A program made the position numbers and the translations under genes. 64,000 nucleotides of DNA from a bacterium (GTDB taxonomy: Bacteria > Pseudomonadota > Alphaproteobacteria > Sphingomonadales > Sphingomonadaceae). The DNA lies in contig JAVBXL010000156.1 in the NCBI GenBank assembly GCA_030824575.1, forward strand, positions 25,968 through 89,967. The letters are read 5' to 3'. This document shows positions 16,711 to 25,337 of this stretch, piece by piece (positions within the stretch are counted from its first letter, which is position 1; each line of letters opens with the position of its first letter). Under the pieces are notes generated by a model, which saw nothing but the letters and a program-made list of their open reading frames with translations, was not told where the DNA came from and searched no databases.

Positions 16711-17049
16711 GTGTCACTTTTTCTCGCAATGTCTCCGGAGCTTCTGGAGAAAAAGGCCGGCGAAGCGGAGGCGTTTCTCCGTTCGCTGGCGAGTCGGCAC
16801 CGGCTGATGATCCTGTGCAGCCTGCTCGGGGGGGAGTTGTCGGTTACCGAACTGGGCGAACGCCTCGGACTGACGCAGTCCAATCTGTCCCGCCATCTGG
16901 CCACGCTGCGCGACGAGGGACTGGTAGGAACTCGGCGCGCGAGAACCACTATCTACTACCGGATCACGTCGGAGCGCGTGCTGCCGATCCTTACTGAGCT
17001 CTACAAGCTGTTCTGCGCCGATGGCGACGTCGAGGAAGGTGCATCCTGA
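16711..17049 (+). CDS. ArsR-family regulator, probable persulfide sensor (SqrR/BigR type)
   Basis: A 112-residue winged-helix protein with recognition helix TQSNLSRHLATLRDEGLV and wing TRRARTTIYYRI. With the GTG start at 16711 it has just two cysteines, C36 and C102. They are 66 residues apart, the same spacing as the C41/C107 pair of SqrR and the C42/C108 pair of BigR that form a tetrasulfide on sensing persulfides. No arsenic-type CVC motif is present. The gene heads an operon of sulfur transport and persulfide-oxidising genes. I infer that it represses this operon until reactive sulfur oxidises the cysteines. A GGAGGG lies just upstream; ATG 16729 is an alternative start. Confidence 0.85.
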   Translation: MSLFLAMSPELLEKKAGEAEAFLRSLASRHRLMILCSLLGGELSVTELGERLGLTQSNLSRHLATLRDEGLVGTRRARTTIYYRITSERVLPILTELYKLFCADGDVEEGAS

Positions 17050-17051
17050 CG

Positions 17052-17477
17052 ATGGAGGGTTTTACCCCATTTTCGGCCATCCTGGGCGGTGCGCTTATCG
17101 GCTTCTCGGCCTCGCTCCTGTGGATCGCCAATGGGCGCATCGCCGGCATCAGCGGCATCGTCGGCGGCGTGCTTGCGCCCGTTCACGGCGATGTGGCGTG
17201 GCGCGGGATGTTTCTGGTCGGCCTGATCGCTGCGCCCTTGCTCTACCGCGCGGCAGGGGGCGTGCTCCCAAACCTCGCCACGCCGGCGCCCCTCATCGCC
17301 GTGATCGCAGCCGGCCTCCTGGTCGGGTTTGGGACACGGCTCGGAAGTGGCTGCACCAGCGGCCACGGCGTCTGCGGGATCGCCAGGCTTTCGCCCCGGT
17401 CGCTTGCTGCGACCGCTATCTTCCTCATCACGGCGGCGGTGACTGTGTACGTCGCCCGACACATCATTGGGCTATGA
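17052..17477 (+). CDS. YeeE/YedE family sulfur permease half (PmpA-like)
   Basis: A 141-residue membrane protein with about four hydrophobic segments and the YeeE/YedE signature GTRLGSGCTSGHGVCGIARLS near residue 95-115. The conserved Cys in GCTSGHG is the residue that hands on thiosulfate or persulfide sulfur in YeeE. The gene starts 2 nt after the regulator stop. In many proteobacteria two half-size YeeE proteins are encoded as a pair beside a persulfide dioxygenase, as here, and probably form one transporter together. Confidence 0.88.
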   Translation: MEGFTPFSAILGGALIGFSASLLWIANGRIAGISGIVGGVLAPVHGDVAWRGMFLVGLIAAPLLYRAAGGVLPNLATPAPLIAVIAAGLLVGFGTRLGSGCTSGHGVCGIARLSPRSLAATAIFLITAAVTVYVARHIIGL

Positions 17478-17481
17478 GAAA

Positions 17482-17925
17482 ATGAAGAAGCTGCTCGTTG
17501 CACTGGCCTCAGGGTTCATTTTCGGCTTGGGTCTGATCGTCTCGGCCATGGTCAGTCCAGGCAAGGTTCTGGCGTTCCTTGATGTCACCGCACCGGCCTG
17601 GGACCCAAGCCTGGCCCTGGTCCTGGTATCAGCGGTCATCGTTTCAGCGTTGGGATTTGCGCTCGGCCGAAGGCGCGAGGCCCCGCTTTTCGCCGCTACG
17701 TTTAACGGTCCATCGAACCGCTCCCTGGACGGGAAGCTCCTCTCAGGCGCGGCTCTGTTTGGCATTGGATGGGGTCTCGTCGGATACTGCCCTGGCCCTG
17801 CCCTGGTAGCGTTGAGCCTTGGGGCACCGGCGGCGCTGGTGTTCGTCATCGCAATGCTCGTCGGCATGGGCCTCTTCGCTCTCCTCCAGCGCCACCAGGC
17901 GGCCGCGGTGGGAGCTAAGCCATGA
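17482..17925 (+). CDS. YeeE/YedE family sulfur permease half (PmpB-like, DUF6691)
   Basis: A 147-residue membrane protein that pairs with the preceding half-permease. It has hydrophobic segments at about 5-25, 40-62, 85-105 and 112-135. The motif GWGLVGYCPGPALVALSLG carries the conserved Cys of this half. I start at ATG 17482, 4 nt after the previous stop; a TTG at 17467 would overlap that gene. It overlaps the following exporter gene by 4 nt. The likely role is uptake or exchange of thiosulfate or persulfide-type sulfur. Confidence 0.86.
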   Translation: MKKLLVALASGFIFGLGLIVSAMVSPGKVLAFLDVTAPAWDPSLALVLVSAVIVSALGFALGRRREAPLFAATFNGPSNRSLDGKLLSGAALFGIGWGLVGYCPGPALVALSLGAPAALVFVIAMLVGMGLFALLQRHQAAAVGAKP

Positions 17926-18701
17926 CGCCGGTCGATCTCCTCACCCTCCTATCCGGTGTGATCGTTGGCTTCACCTTGGGCGTGATCGGCGGCGGCGGCT
18001 CGATCCTTGCCCTGCCATTATTGCTGTACGTCGTCGGCATGAAGGACCCGCACGTGGCGATCGGCACGAGCGCGCTGGCGGTCGCCGCCAACGCCTTCGC
18101 CAACCTGGTCCAGCACGCCCGGGCGGGAACCGTGAAGTGGCCCTGCGCCTTGGTTTTCGGGGTATCGGGTGTCGCCGGAGCCCTGATTGGCTCGACCCTG
18201 GGCAAGATGGTGGCCGGTCAGCACCTGCTGGTGCTATTCGCGGGCGTCATGATCGTGGTCGGACTTTCCATGCTGCGCGGCAAGTCTGGCGGCGGGGACC
18301 CGGACGTGCGGATCACGCGGCCGATCGCTGTCCGGCTCGTCGTGATCGGGCTTCTCGCCGGCCTGCTGTCAGGATTCTTCGGCATCGGCGGGGGTTTTCT
18401 GATCGTTCCCGGCATCATGCTCGGCAGCGGCATGCCTATCCTCAACGCGGTCGGTTCGTCGCTGTTTTCCGTGGGGGCGTTCGGCTCGGCGACAGCCTTC
18501 AACTACGCCCTGTCAGGGCTCGTGGACTGGCGCGTGGCCGGCTTCTTCATCGCAGGCGGGGTCGGTGGCGGCATCGCCGGCATGAAAATAGCCATCCGGC
18601 TCGCCGACCATAAGGGCCTGCTCACCCGCATGTTCGCTTTCGTCCTGTTGGCCGTGGCCACCTACATGCTGTTCCGCAGCCTGGGCGGGATCGGCACCTA
18701 A
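17922..18701 (+). CDS. TauE/SafE family sulfite or sulfonate exporter
   Basis: A 259-residue polytopic membrane protein. Its two related halves each carry the family's Gly-rich motif: GFTLGVIGGGGSILALPLL at residues 14-32 and LLSGFFGIGGGFLIVPGIML about 125 residues later. This is the usual length for the family, which exports sulfite, sulfoacetate or similar anions. Its position after YeeE halves and before a persulfide dioxygenase suggests it removes the sulfite that the dioxygenase generates. It overlaps the preceding gene by 4 nt. Confidence 0.88.
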   Translation: MTPVDLLTLLSGVIVGFTLGVIGGGGSILALPLLLYVVGMKDPHVAIGTSALAVAANAFANLVQHARAGTVKWPCALVFGVSGVAGALIGSTLGKMVAGQHLLVLFAGVMIVVGLSMLRGKSGGGDPDVRITRPIAVRLVVIGLLAGLLSGFFGIGGGFLIVPGIMLGSGMPILNAVGSSLFSVGAFGSATAFNYALSGLVDWRVAGFFIAGGVGGGIAGMKIAIRLADHKGLLTRMFAFVLLAVATYMLFRSLGGIGT

Positions 18702-18720
18702 CCACCTTTGGAGACCGATC

Positions 18721-19470
18721 ATGATTTTCCGTCAATTGTTCGAGCCGGAGTCCTCGACCTACACCTATCTCCTTGGCTGTCCTGAGACGCGCAAGGCCGT
18801 CCTGATCGATCCCGTCCTCGAGTCGATCGAACGCGACCTTGCCGCGCTTCAGGAGCTCCACCTTGAACTGGCCTATACGCTAGAGACGCATGTCCATGCG
18901 GACCACGTCACATCGGCCTGCTATCTGCGAAGCCTGACCGGCTCCAAAATCGCTTATCCCGCGATGGACGGCCTTCCTTGTGCTGACGTAGGGGTCGCTG
19001 AGGACCAGCCCCTGACTGTCGGCGCGCTCACGCTTCAACCGCTGTTTACGCCGGGGCATACCGACGCCCATCATACTTACCTGGTTGATCAGCCCGGTGT
19101 CCTCCGCGCTTTTACCGGCGACGCATTGCTGATTGACGGCTGTGGCCGCACCGACTTCCAGAACGGCGACGCCGCCACGCTCTATCAATCGGTCACGCAA
19201 AAGATTTTCACCCTGCCGGGGGACGGACAGATCTTCCCCGCTCACGATTACAATCATCGTCGCATCACGACGGTGGCTCAGGAGCGCGAGCGGAACCCTC
19301 GCCTCGCGGGCAAGACCGTCCAGGAGTTTGTGGCGATCATGGACGCTCTCGATCTGCCTTACCCCAAGAAGATCGACATCGCCGTGCCCGCGAACAAGCT
19401 TTGCGGTGATTGCCCGACAGATCTGCCCGAGCGGCTACGCCAGATTGGCGGCAAGTCCGAACAGGGTTGA
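18721..19470 (+). CDS. MBL-fold hydrolase, persulfide dioxygenase (ETHE1/Blh-like)
   Basis: A 249-residue metallo-beta-lactamase fold protein. Metal ligands are visible in THVHADH (residues 55-61), PGHTDAHH, and the sequence FTGDALLIDGCGRTDF that is characteristic of ETHE1-type persulfide dioxygenases, plus PAHDY. Such enzymes use Fe(II) to oxidise glutathione persulfide to sulfite. A GGAG site precedes the ATG. A rhodanese follows directly, a pairing that is often fused in one protein. The product, sulfite, connects to the exporter upstream. Confidence 0.9.
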   Translation: MIFRQLFEPESSTYTYLLGCPETRKAVLIDPVLESIERDLAALQELHLELAYTLETHVHADHVTSACYLRSLTGSKIAYPAMDGLPCADVGVAEDQPLTVGALTLQPLFTPGHTDAHHTYLVDQPGVLRAFTGDALLIDGCGRTDFQNGDAATLYQSVTQKIFTLPGDGQIFPAHDYNHRRITTVAQERERNPRLAGKTVQEFVAIMDALDLPYPKKIDIAVPANKLCGDCPTDLPERLRQIGGKSEQG

Positions 19471-19494
19471 GAGCCCATGCACAGGAGAAGATTT

Positions 19495-19881
19495 ATGCCG
19501 CGACGTACCTCGAAACAACTGGTTTCTGAAGCCAATGCCCTTGTCGAAAGTCTCCCGCCTGAAGAAGCAGCCCGGCTCGTCGGCAATTCCGATATTCAGT
19601 TTGTTGACATTCGCGAGCCAGCGGAAGTCGCGAAATCGGGTCTGGTCGCTGGCGCGGTGAACGTCCCGCGTGGCCTGCTCGAATTCCAGATCGATCCGGA
19701 AAGTCCTACTCACAATGCCAAGCTCGCGGCAGGATCGCGGCTGGTGCTCTATTGTGGGTCCGGCGCCCGCTCAGCCCTTGCCGCAAAATCGCTCAAGGAA
19801 ATGGGCGTTGAGAACGTCGTCCACGTGCCAGGCGGGTTTTCGGCGCTCAAGGAGGTGGGCGCCTTGATCGCATCGGAATAA
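19495..19881 (+). CDS. Rhodanese-like sulfurtransferase
   Basis: A 128-residue single-domain rhodanese with active-site loop CGSGAR and nucleophile C87, preceded by the family motif FVDIREPAE. The AGGAGA site at 19482-19487 favours the ATG at 19495 over the upstream ATG at 19477. It would move sulfane sulfur between thiosulfate, glutathione persulfide and protein thiols, feeding the adjacent persulfide dioxygenase. It is the last gene of the sulfur operon. Confidence 0.9.
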   Translation: MPRRTSKQLVSEANALVESLPPEEAARLVGNSDIQFVDIREPAEVAKSGLVAGAVNVPRGLLEFQIDPESPTHNAKLAAGSRLVLYCGSGARSALAAKSLKEMGVENVVHVPGGFSALKEVGALIASE

Positions 19882-20004
19882 GTTCATGGTGCCGTTATTC
19901 CTAGCTGTCACGGTGCTGATGTGACCTAACCTAGCTTTTTTGAACCTGCAAAAGATTTGGCCTGCCGCTGGTTCTTTAATTGGTTTCGATCGAGAGAGGG
20001 GGTA

Positions 20005-20053
20005 GCGACCAGCCGCAACTCTGAACATCCCTGGAACACCGAAAGCTGGTCGC
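20005..20053 (+). promoter_or_regulatory. 9-bp inverted repeat abutting the lgt start codon
   Basis: GCGACCAGC at 20005-20013 is exactly complementary to GCTGGTCGC at 20045-20053, one base before the ATG. The 31-nt loop holds the only purine-rich bases near the start, so the leader can fold next to the initiation codon. Translational control is a hypothesis. Confidence 0.4.
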
Positions 20054-20054
20054 G

Positions 20055-20894
20055 ATGCACCATATTCAGTTTGCCGGTCTGGGCCTCCACCCGGTCGCGC
20101 TTTCCCTAGGCCCGCTCGATCTGCGCTGGTATTCACTCGCCTACATCGCGGGCATCGTCGCGGGCTGGTGGTATCTGCTTCGGCTGCTGGCCCAACCCGC
20201 GGCTCCAATGATCAGCGCGCAAGCTGATGATCTCGTGTTCTACGCGACCCTGGGTGTCATCCTGGGGGGTCGGCTCGGTTATGTGATCTTTTATGGACCC
20301 GAAATGATCCTCCATCCCCTGCAGATTTTGAAGCTGTGGGATGGCGGCATGTCATTTCACGGGGGCGCTGCCGGTGTATCGCTCGCGCTGATCCTCTTCG
20401 CGCGTCGGCACGGCTTAGATTGGTTGCGTGTCCACGATTACGTCGCCTGCACGGTGCCGATCGGCCTGTTTTTCGGCCGCCTCGCCAACTTCGTGAACGG
20501 TGAGCTGTGGGGAAAGCCATCCGATCTGCCGTGGGCGATCGTGTTCCCGGGAAGCCATGACGGCCTCGCCCGGCATCCAAGCCAACTCTATGAGGCCGGA
20601 CTTGAAGGGTTGGCACTGTTTGCCGTGCTCGCCTGCTTGTTCTGGTTCACCAATGCCCGCCGAAGGCCCGGTATGCTAGTCGGGGTGTTCCTCATCGGCT
20701 ATGGCCTGGCCCGGTTCACGGTAGAGTTTTTCCGCGAGCCTGATGCCCAGCTCGTCGGTTTCGCGGCGCGAACCGGCCTCCACATGGGTCAGTGGCTCAC
20801 CTTGCCGATGTTCGTCGGCGGATTTTACCTGATTGCCACGTCCGCGGGCCGCACGCGTCGCTTGGATACAGCGACCACCGTCTCGCAAATATGA
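20055..20894 (+). CDS. lgt: Prolipoprotein diacylglyceryl transferase
   Basis: A 279-residue polytopic membrane enzyme that transfers diacylglyceryl from phosphatidylglycerol to the lipobox cysteine of prolipoproteins. The Lgt signature [13 protein letters not shown] and the early [11 protein letters not shown] segment are clear, as is [14 protein letters not shown] near the C-terminus. The length is normal. Chromosomes already encode one essential Lgt, so this is an accessory copy travelling with metal and sulfur genes, perhaps serving lipoproteins such as the multicopper oxidase or the CusF-like protein here. No ordinary ribosome-binding site is visible (see the hairpin just upstream). It overlaps the ClC gene by 4 nt. 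Confidence 0.93.
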   Translation: MHHIQFAGLGLHPVALSLGPLDLRWYSLAYIAGIVAGWWYLLRLLAQPAAPMISAQADDLVFYATLGVILGGRLGYVIFYGPEMILHPLQILKLWDGGMSFHGGAAGVSLALILFARRHGLDWLRVHDYVACTVPIGLFFGRLANFVNGELWGKPSDLPWAIVFPGSHDGLARHPSQLYEAGLEGLALFAVLACLFWFTNARRRPGMLVGVFLIGYGLARFTVEFFREPDAQLVGFAARTGLHMGQWLTLPMFVGGFYLIATSAGRTRRLDTATTVSQI

Positions 20895-22672
20895 CCGGCC
20901 CTCGTCGCATCATCGTTCCGCAAATCATCACTCGCAGGCGCGCCCGCCTACTAGTGCGCGACTGTCGGGGGTGGCTGCGCGCCAGCGAAGCATCGTTCAT
21001 CGTGCTGGCGATCGGCATTGGCGGGGCTTCAGGCCTGCTGAGCGTGGCGCTGGGCGCGCTCGCGCGCACTTTGCAGCACTTGTTATTCGCGCTACCCCCG
21101 AACATGCGATTAAGCGGCGTCGCGGCTCTCGGACTGCCGAGCCTAATCGTTCTGCCGCTAGGTGGTCTTGTCTTCACAGCGTTCGGATACGCGACCCGTG
21201 CCCGCAAGCGCCGCCTGGTGGACGCGGTCGAGGCTAATGCCCTGCACGGCGGGCGCATGTCGCTCCCGGATAGCCTTGTCATCTCAGGGCAAACGGTTCT
21301 CTCGAACGGCTTTGGAGCGTCGGTCGGCCTCGAAGCCGCCTATGCGCAAATGGGCGGGGCCGTAGCATCGGTGCTCGGCGGTTGGTTGAAGCTGCGTCGT
21401 GCCGATCAACGAACGCTGGTCGGGGCCGGGACGGGCGCGGCTATCGCCGCCGCGTTCGGCGCTCCTCTAGCCGGGGCGTTCTACGCATTCGAGATCGTTA
21501 TCGGGGCTTACACGCCGTCGGCGATTGCACCCGTGGCCGCTGCAGCTCTGGCCGGTGCGCTAGTCGCGCAAACTTTCGGGCAGCAACCCTATCTGATCGA
21601 CGCTGCCTCAAGCGTCTCAGTCGAGACGCACCATTACCTGATCTACGCAGGGCTGGGCGCTATCTGTGCGCTGCTTGGGATTTTACTGATGCGCGCCGTG
21701 GCGCTGGTCGAGCGTGGAACGCGACGAACGGGGATGCCGGAATGGGCGCGCCCCGCGCTAGGCGGCCTGTTGTTGATCCCGATCGCGATAGTGTCGCCAC
21801 AGTCGCTCTCGGCCGGGCACGATGCGCTTCACGCTGATCTGGCGATCGGCGCCTCGCTTGGTTTCATCCTGATCGTGCTGTTCGCCAAGAGCGCCGCGTC
21901 GATCGTATCGCTCGGATTTGGATTTCGGGGCGGCCTGTTCTTTGCGTCGCTGTTCCTCGGAACGTTGATCGGTCACCTCTTCGCCGAAATTCTGACATTG
22001 ATGGTCGGACATCCCGTGGTTGATCCGCGCAATGCCGCGCTAGTCGGGATGGCGGCGTTCGCCGTCGCGGTCGTGGGCGGGCCGATGACGATGGCAATGC
22101 TTGTCCTGCAAGCGACGCATGATTTTTCTCTGACGGGGGCCGTCATTGCTGCGTCATTGGTGTCCTCAACCATCGTGCGCGAGCTGTTCGGCTATTCGTT
22201 TTCGACGTGGCGACTTCATCTGCGCGGCGAAACTATCAAGAGCGCGCGCGACGTGGGATGGGTGAAGACCCTTACCGCGGGGCGGATGATGCGAAAGGAA
22301 ACCAAGCCAACGCCCGCCTCCATGTCGATCGCGGAGTTTCGGCGTACCTTCCCGCTCGGATCGACCAGCAGGGTTGTCTTGGCCAACGCGCAAGATGTCT
22401 ATGCCGGTATCGTAGTCGTACCGGCCGCCTATGCGGAAGGGCTCGATCCGAACGCCAGCGTCGCCACACTCGCCTCAGGGCACGACGTGGCGCTGACGCC
22501 GGATATGGACATAGCCGCAGTGATGACGAATTTCGATGAAGCACGCACCGATGAACTTGCCGTGTTGTCGGCCGATCGTCATGTGCTCGGCCTCGTCTCG
22601 GAAACCTATGTCCGGCGGCGCTATACTGAAGAGTTGGAAAAGGCACAGCGCGAGCTTTTCGGCGAGCGCTGA
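20891..22672 (+). CDS. ClC-family anion channel/transporter with C-terminal regulatory region
   Basis: A 593-residue protein. The ClC membrane domain spans about 35-440, and a cytoplasmic extension of about 150 residues resembles a CBS pair ([40 protein letters not shown]). At the position of the usual GREGP selectivity motif it has [10 protein letters not shown], keeping the gating glutamate (E148) but losing Arg and Pro. It belongs to a deviant ClC subgroup, and ion specificity cannot be read from the sequence. The ATG overlaps the lgt stop by 4 nt. It is quite different from the CLC-F protein encoded at 60556-61920. Confidence 0.88.
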   Translation: MTGPRRIIVPQIITRRRARLLVRDCRGWLRASEASFIVLAIGIGGASGLLSVALGALARTLQHLLFALPPNMRLSGVAALGLPSLIVLPLGGLVFTAFGYATRARKRRLVDAVEANALHGGRMSLPDSLVISGQTVLSNGFGASVGLEAAYAQMGGAVASVLGGWLKLRRADQRTLVGAGTGAAIAAAFGAPLAGAFYAFEIVIGAYTPSAIAPVAAAALAGALVAQTFGQQPYLIDAASSVSVETHHYLIYAGLGAICALLGILLMRAVALVERGTRRTGMPEWARPALGGLLLIPIAIVSPQSLSAGHDALHADLAIGASLGFILIVLFAKSAASIVSLGFGFRGGLFFASLFLGTLIGHLFAEILTLMVGHPVVDPRNAALVGMAAFAVAVVGGPMTMAMLVLQATHDFSLTGAVIAASLVSSTIVRELFGYSFSTWRLHLRGETIKSARDVGWVKTLTAGRMMRKETKPTPASMSIAEFRRTFPLGSTSRVVLANAQDVYAGIVVVPAAYAEGLDPNASVATLASGHDVALTPDMDIAAVMTNFDEARTDELAVLSADRHVLGLVSETYVRRRYTEELEKAQRELFGER

Positions 22673-22730
22673 ACTCCACGAGCGCCGCCCGAGCCCGTTA
22701 CCAAAGGTTGTCATGCAGGCATATATAGGG

Positions 22731-22740
22731 TAGGGGGGTA
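22731..22740 (+). promoter_or_regulatory. RcnR-type operator (TA-G6-TA) overlapping the ribosome-binding site
   Basis: TAGGGGGGTA lies 4 nt before the ATG of the FrmR/RcnR-type regulator. RcnR operators are a G-tract flanked by TA-containing inverted repeats (TACT-G6-N-AGTA), so this is a good candidate. The same G-run is the only Shine-Dalgarno-like sequence present. Confidence 0.6.
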
Positions 22741-22744
22741 TGAT

Positions 22745-23020
22745 ATGGCTCACTTGTCCGAAACGAATGCTGATCTGGTGGCGCGCGTGCGCCGAATTGC
22801 GGGACAGGTCGGGGCGGTCGAGCGCGCACTACAATCGGATTCCTCCTGTTCCGACGTGCTGCACCTGGTCGCGGCGGTGCGTGGTGCGGTGAATGGCCTC
22901 ATGTACGAAATCATTGCCGAGCATCTGGAAGCGCATGTGTCCCGCGCAGGGCTCGATGACGCCGAGCGGGCGGCCGGCGCCAAAGAATTGCTGGCGGTGA
23001 TCCGCCGCTACTCCAAATAG
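22745..23020 (+). CDS. Metal-sensing repressor, RcnR/DmeR type (FrmR family)
   Basis: A 91-residue all-helical protein of the CsoR/RcnR/FrmR family with RVRRIAGQVGAVERAL at the N-terminus and AAVRGAVNGLMYEI in helix 2. It has His3, Cys35, His60 and His64, exactly the four positions that bind Ni(II)/Co(II) in RcnR, so a divalent-metal sensor is more likely than a formaldehyde or Cu(I) sensor. It precedes a CDF exporter by 9 nt, the dmeR-dmeF arrangement. It should be released from the G-tract operator by Ni or Co. Confidence 0.9.
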   Translation: MAHLSETNADLVARVRRIAGQVGAVERALQSDSSCSDVLHLVAAVRGAVNGLMYEIIAEHLEAHVSRAGLDDAERAAGAKELLAVIRRYSK

Positions 23021-23029
23021 GACTTCCTC

Positions 23030-23959
23030 ATGGCGACATTGCCCGAAATCGAAGCCGTTGCGCACGATCATGTATTCCTGGGTGCGGCGCACGACGACAA
23101 CGCGCGCCGCACCTTGTGGGTCGTGGCGCTCACCGCCGGGATGATGGTGGTCGAAATTGTCGCCGGATACCTGACCGGCTCAATGGCGCTGCTCGCCGAT
23201 GGCTTTCACATGGCGACGCACGCGGGCGCGCTCGGGGTTGCCGCGGCTGCCTATGCCTATGCCAAGCGCCATGCCTCCAACCGGGCCTACAGCTTCGGCA
23301 CGGGCAAGGTCGGCGATCTGGCCGGGTTCGCGTCGGCGATGGTGTTGGGGCTGATAGCGCTCGGGATCGGCGTCGAGTCCATCCTTCGTCTGTTTCAGCC
23401 GATCACGGTAGCATTCGGGGAGGCGACGATCATCGCGGTGGTCGGCCTGGGAGTGAATATCGCCAGTGCCTTCCTGCTTTCGGGCGGGCACCATCACGGG
23501 CACGATCATCATGGGCACGACCACGGCCATGCTCACGACAAGCATGGCGGCGACAACAACATGCGCTCGGCTTATATTCACGTCCTCGCCGACGCGCTCA
23601 CCTCTGTCCTCGCCATCGCCGCGCTGCTGGCGGGTCGTTATCTCGGGTGGGTCTGGATGGACCCAGTGATGGGGATTGTCGGCGCGGTCGTGATCGCGCG
23701 ATGGTCATGGTCGCTGATGCGCGACACGGCCTCTGTGTTGCTCGATGCGACCGATCATCATGTCGAGGATGAAGTGCGCGAGCTGGTCGAAACGCCCGGC
23801 GACGCGCGCATCACCGACCTTCATGTCTGGCGTGTCGGTCCCGAAGCGCACGCTGCGATCGTCAGCGTCGTGGCTGGGCGGGGCGTCACCGGCGACGAGA
23901 TCCGCGCCCGGCTCGCGCCCGTCCACGAACTCGCGCACCTCACGGTCGAGTGTCGCTAG
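23030..23959 (+). CDS. dmeF: Cation diffusion facilitator, DmeF-like Co/Ni exporter
   Basis: A 309-residue inner-membrane metal/proton antiporter. It has six hydrophobic segments, with the CDF ligand motifs HMATHAGAL (after LLADGF) and HVLADAL in helices 2 and 5. A His-rich loop GGHHHGHDHHGHDHGHAHDKH lies between helices 4 and 5, and an FDL-type C-terminal domain carries LHVWRVGPEAHAAIVSV. This pattern fits the DmeF subgroup, which exports cobalt and nickel. It is co-transcribed with the RcnR-type repressor and followed after 32 nt by the next gene. Confidence 0.88.
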   Translation: MATLPEIEAVAHDHVFLGAAHDDNARRTLWVVALTAGMMVVEIVAGYLTGSMALLADGFHMATHAGALGVAAAAYAYAKRHASNRAYSFGTGKVGDLAGFASAMVLGLIALGIGVESILRLFQPITVAFGEATIIAVVGLGVNIASAFLLSGGHHHGHDHHGHDHGHAHDKHGGDNNMRSAYIHVLADALTSVLAIAALLAGRYLGWVWMDPVMGIVGAVVIARWSWSLMRDTASVLLDATDHHVEDEVRELVETPGDARITDLHVWRVGPEAHAAIVSVVAGRGVTGDEIRARLAPVHELAHLTVECR

Positions 23960-23991
23960 AACCGCGCGGAACCCAACGAAAGGAAGACGCC

Positions 23992-24768
23992 GTGTTGGAC
24001 TCAACGAAGCGGGAACTAGTGAGCAAGGTGCCCGCTGTGACGCTGGGCTTCTGGCTCATCAAGATCCTCGCGACCACGCTCGGCGAAACGGGCGGCGATA
24101 CCGTCTCGATGACGATGAACCTCGGCTATCTGGTCGGCACCGCGATCTTCCTGACGGTGCTGGTCGCCCTGGTGTGGTGGCAAGTGGCGGTGCCGCGCTT
24201 TCACCCGTTCCTCTATTGGGCGACGATCATCGCCTCGACGACGGCGGGAACGACGATGGCGGACTTCGCCACCCGCTCGCTCGGTATCGGCTATACCGGA
24301 GGATCGGCACTGCTGCTCGGCTGCGTGCTGGCCTCGCTGATCGTCTGGTATCGGACACTCGGATCGATTTCGGTCGATACCGTGCGCGAGCCGAGGGCTG
24401 AGTTGTTCTACTGGATCACAATTACATTCTCGCAAACATTGGGCACTGCGCTCGGCGACTGGACGGCCGATACCGGCAACCTCGGCTATATCGGCGCCGC
24501 GATCATATTCGCGGGGCTGCTCGCCGTACTGGGGCTGCTATTTTACACGACAAACGCTAGTCGGGTGCTGCTGTTCTGGGCGGCGTTCATTATGACGCGC
24601 CCCCTCGGGGCTGCAGTCGGCGATTTCCTTGACAAACCGCTGGATCACGGCGGGTTGTCATTTAGCCGGCCGTTGGCGTCCGCCGTTCTGACCGCTGCCA
24701 TCCTGCTTCTTATCATTGTTCTGCCGCAACGCGCCGGGCAGCATCCCAAGCACGTGGTCCTCGACTGA
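23992..24768 (+). CDS. COG4705-type integral membrane protein with four internal repeats
   Basis: A 258-residue protein with about eight hydrophobic segments organised as four repeats. Each repeat begins with a T-x-G-x2-x-[GA]D-like signature: TTLGETGGDTVSM, TTAGTTMADF, TLGTALGDW and RPLGAAVGDF. It matches the uncharacterised COG4705 membrane family, often found beside metal exporters in proteobacteria. I chose GTG 23992 because AAAGGAAG precedes it; the longer frame would start inside dmeF. The acidic residues repeated inside the membrane suggest a channel or cation transporter, which is inference. Confidence 0.78.
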   Translation: MLDSTKRELVSKVPAVTLGFWLIKILATTLGETGGDTVSMTMNLGYLVGTAIFLTVLVALVWWQVAVPRFHPFLYWATIIASTTAGTTMADFATRSLGIGYTGGSALLLGCVLASLIVWYRTLGSISVDTVREPRAELFYWITITFSQTLGTALGDWTADTGNLGYIGAAIIFAGLLAVLGLLFYTTNASRVLLFWAAFIMTRPLGAAVGDFLDKPLDHGGLSFSRPLASAVLTAAILLLIIVLPQRAGQHPKHVVLD

Positions 24769-24950
24769 GCGCGCATCGGTCTGGATCGAACGCTGTCGAG
24801 ACTGGGGCAGTCTTCTTGCGATGCCTTGCTGTATGCCGACATAGCGTGGCTAACGAATCTTGGTACTGCAGCGTGCAACTCTCATCGAGTTCACGGTCAC
24901 CAAGGGCTGAACTTGCGTTTCTCGGCCGTTAGCAGACCTGTAGGATCGGC

Positions 24951-25337
24951 TCAGGAGGCCAGACGCGCGAGTATCGGACATTCGGGTCGCTCATTGCCGT
25001 GGCAGCCTTTTGCCAAGTCGAGCAACGCTTCCCGCATGGCGTTGAGCGCATCCGCCTTCCGCCCAAGGTCGGCGGCGCGCGATTCCGCCAACATCTTGAC
25101 CTCCGAACTGGCGCGATCGCGATCGGACCACAGACAAAGCAGCTGTCGGATTTCTTCGATCGGAAAGCCGAGATTGCGGGCATTTGCAATAAAACGAAGC
25201 CGATGGACGTCGGCTTCGCTGTAGTCGCGATAGCCACTATCCCGCCGCGCCGCCGACGGGATAAGGCCGATCTTCTCATAGTGGCGGATCATCCGCTGCG
25301 AGACCCCGCTCGCGCCCGACGCGCCACCTATGTTCAC
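24951..25337 (-). CDS. cueR: CueR-type MerR-family copper regulator
   Basis: A 128-residue MerR-family activator. The HTH covers [23 protein letters not shown], the dimerisation helix covers 75-108, and the metal loop [14 protein letters not shown] has C112 and C120. Together with Ser77 these are the residue positions that define the monovalent Cu(I)/Ag(I)/Au(I) sensor CueR. It overlaps the end of the copper ATPase gene by 4 nt and is thus the distal gene of its own target operon. Its operator is the dyad upstream of the ATPase gene. Confidence 0.93.
   Translation of the reverse strand: MNIGGASGASGVSQRMIRHYEKIGLIPSAARRDSGYRDYSEADVHRLRFIANARNLGFPIEEIRQLLCLWSDRDRASSEVKMLAESRAADLGRKADALNAMREALLDLAKGCHGNERPECPILARLAS

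Noticed and set aside
23494..23550. Repetitive CAT/CAC tract as a tandem repeat locus or CRISPR
   Set aside because: It encodes the His-rich loop of the CDF exporter; no spaced direct repeats were seen anywhere in the window.
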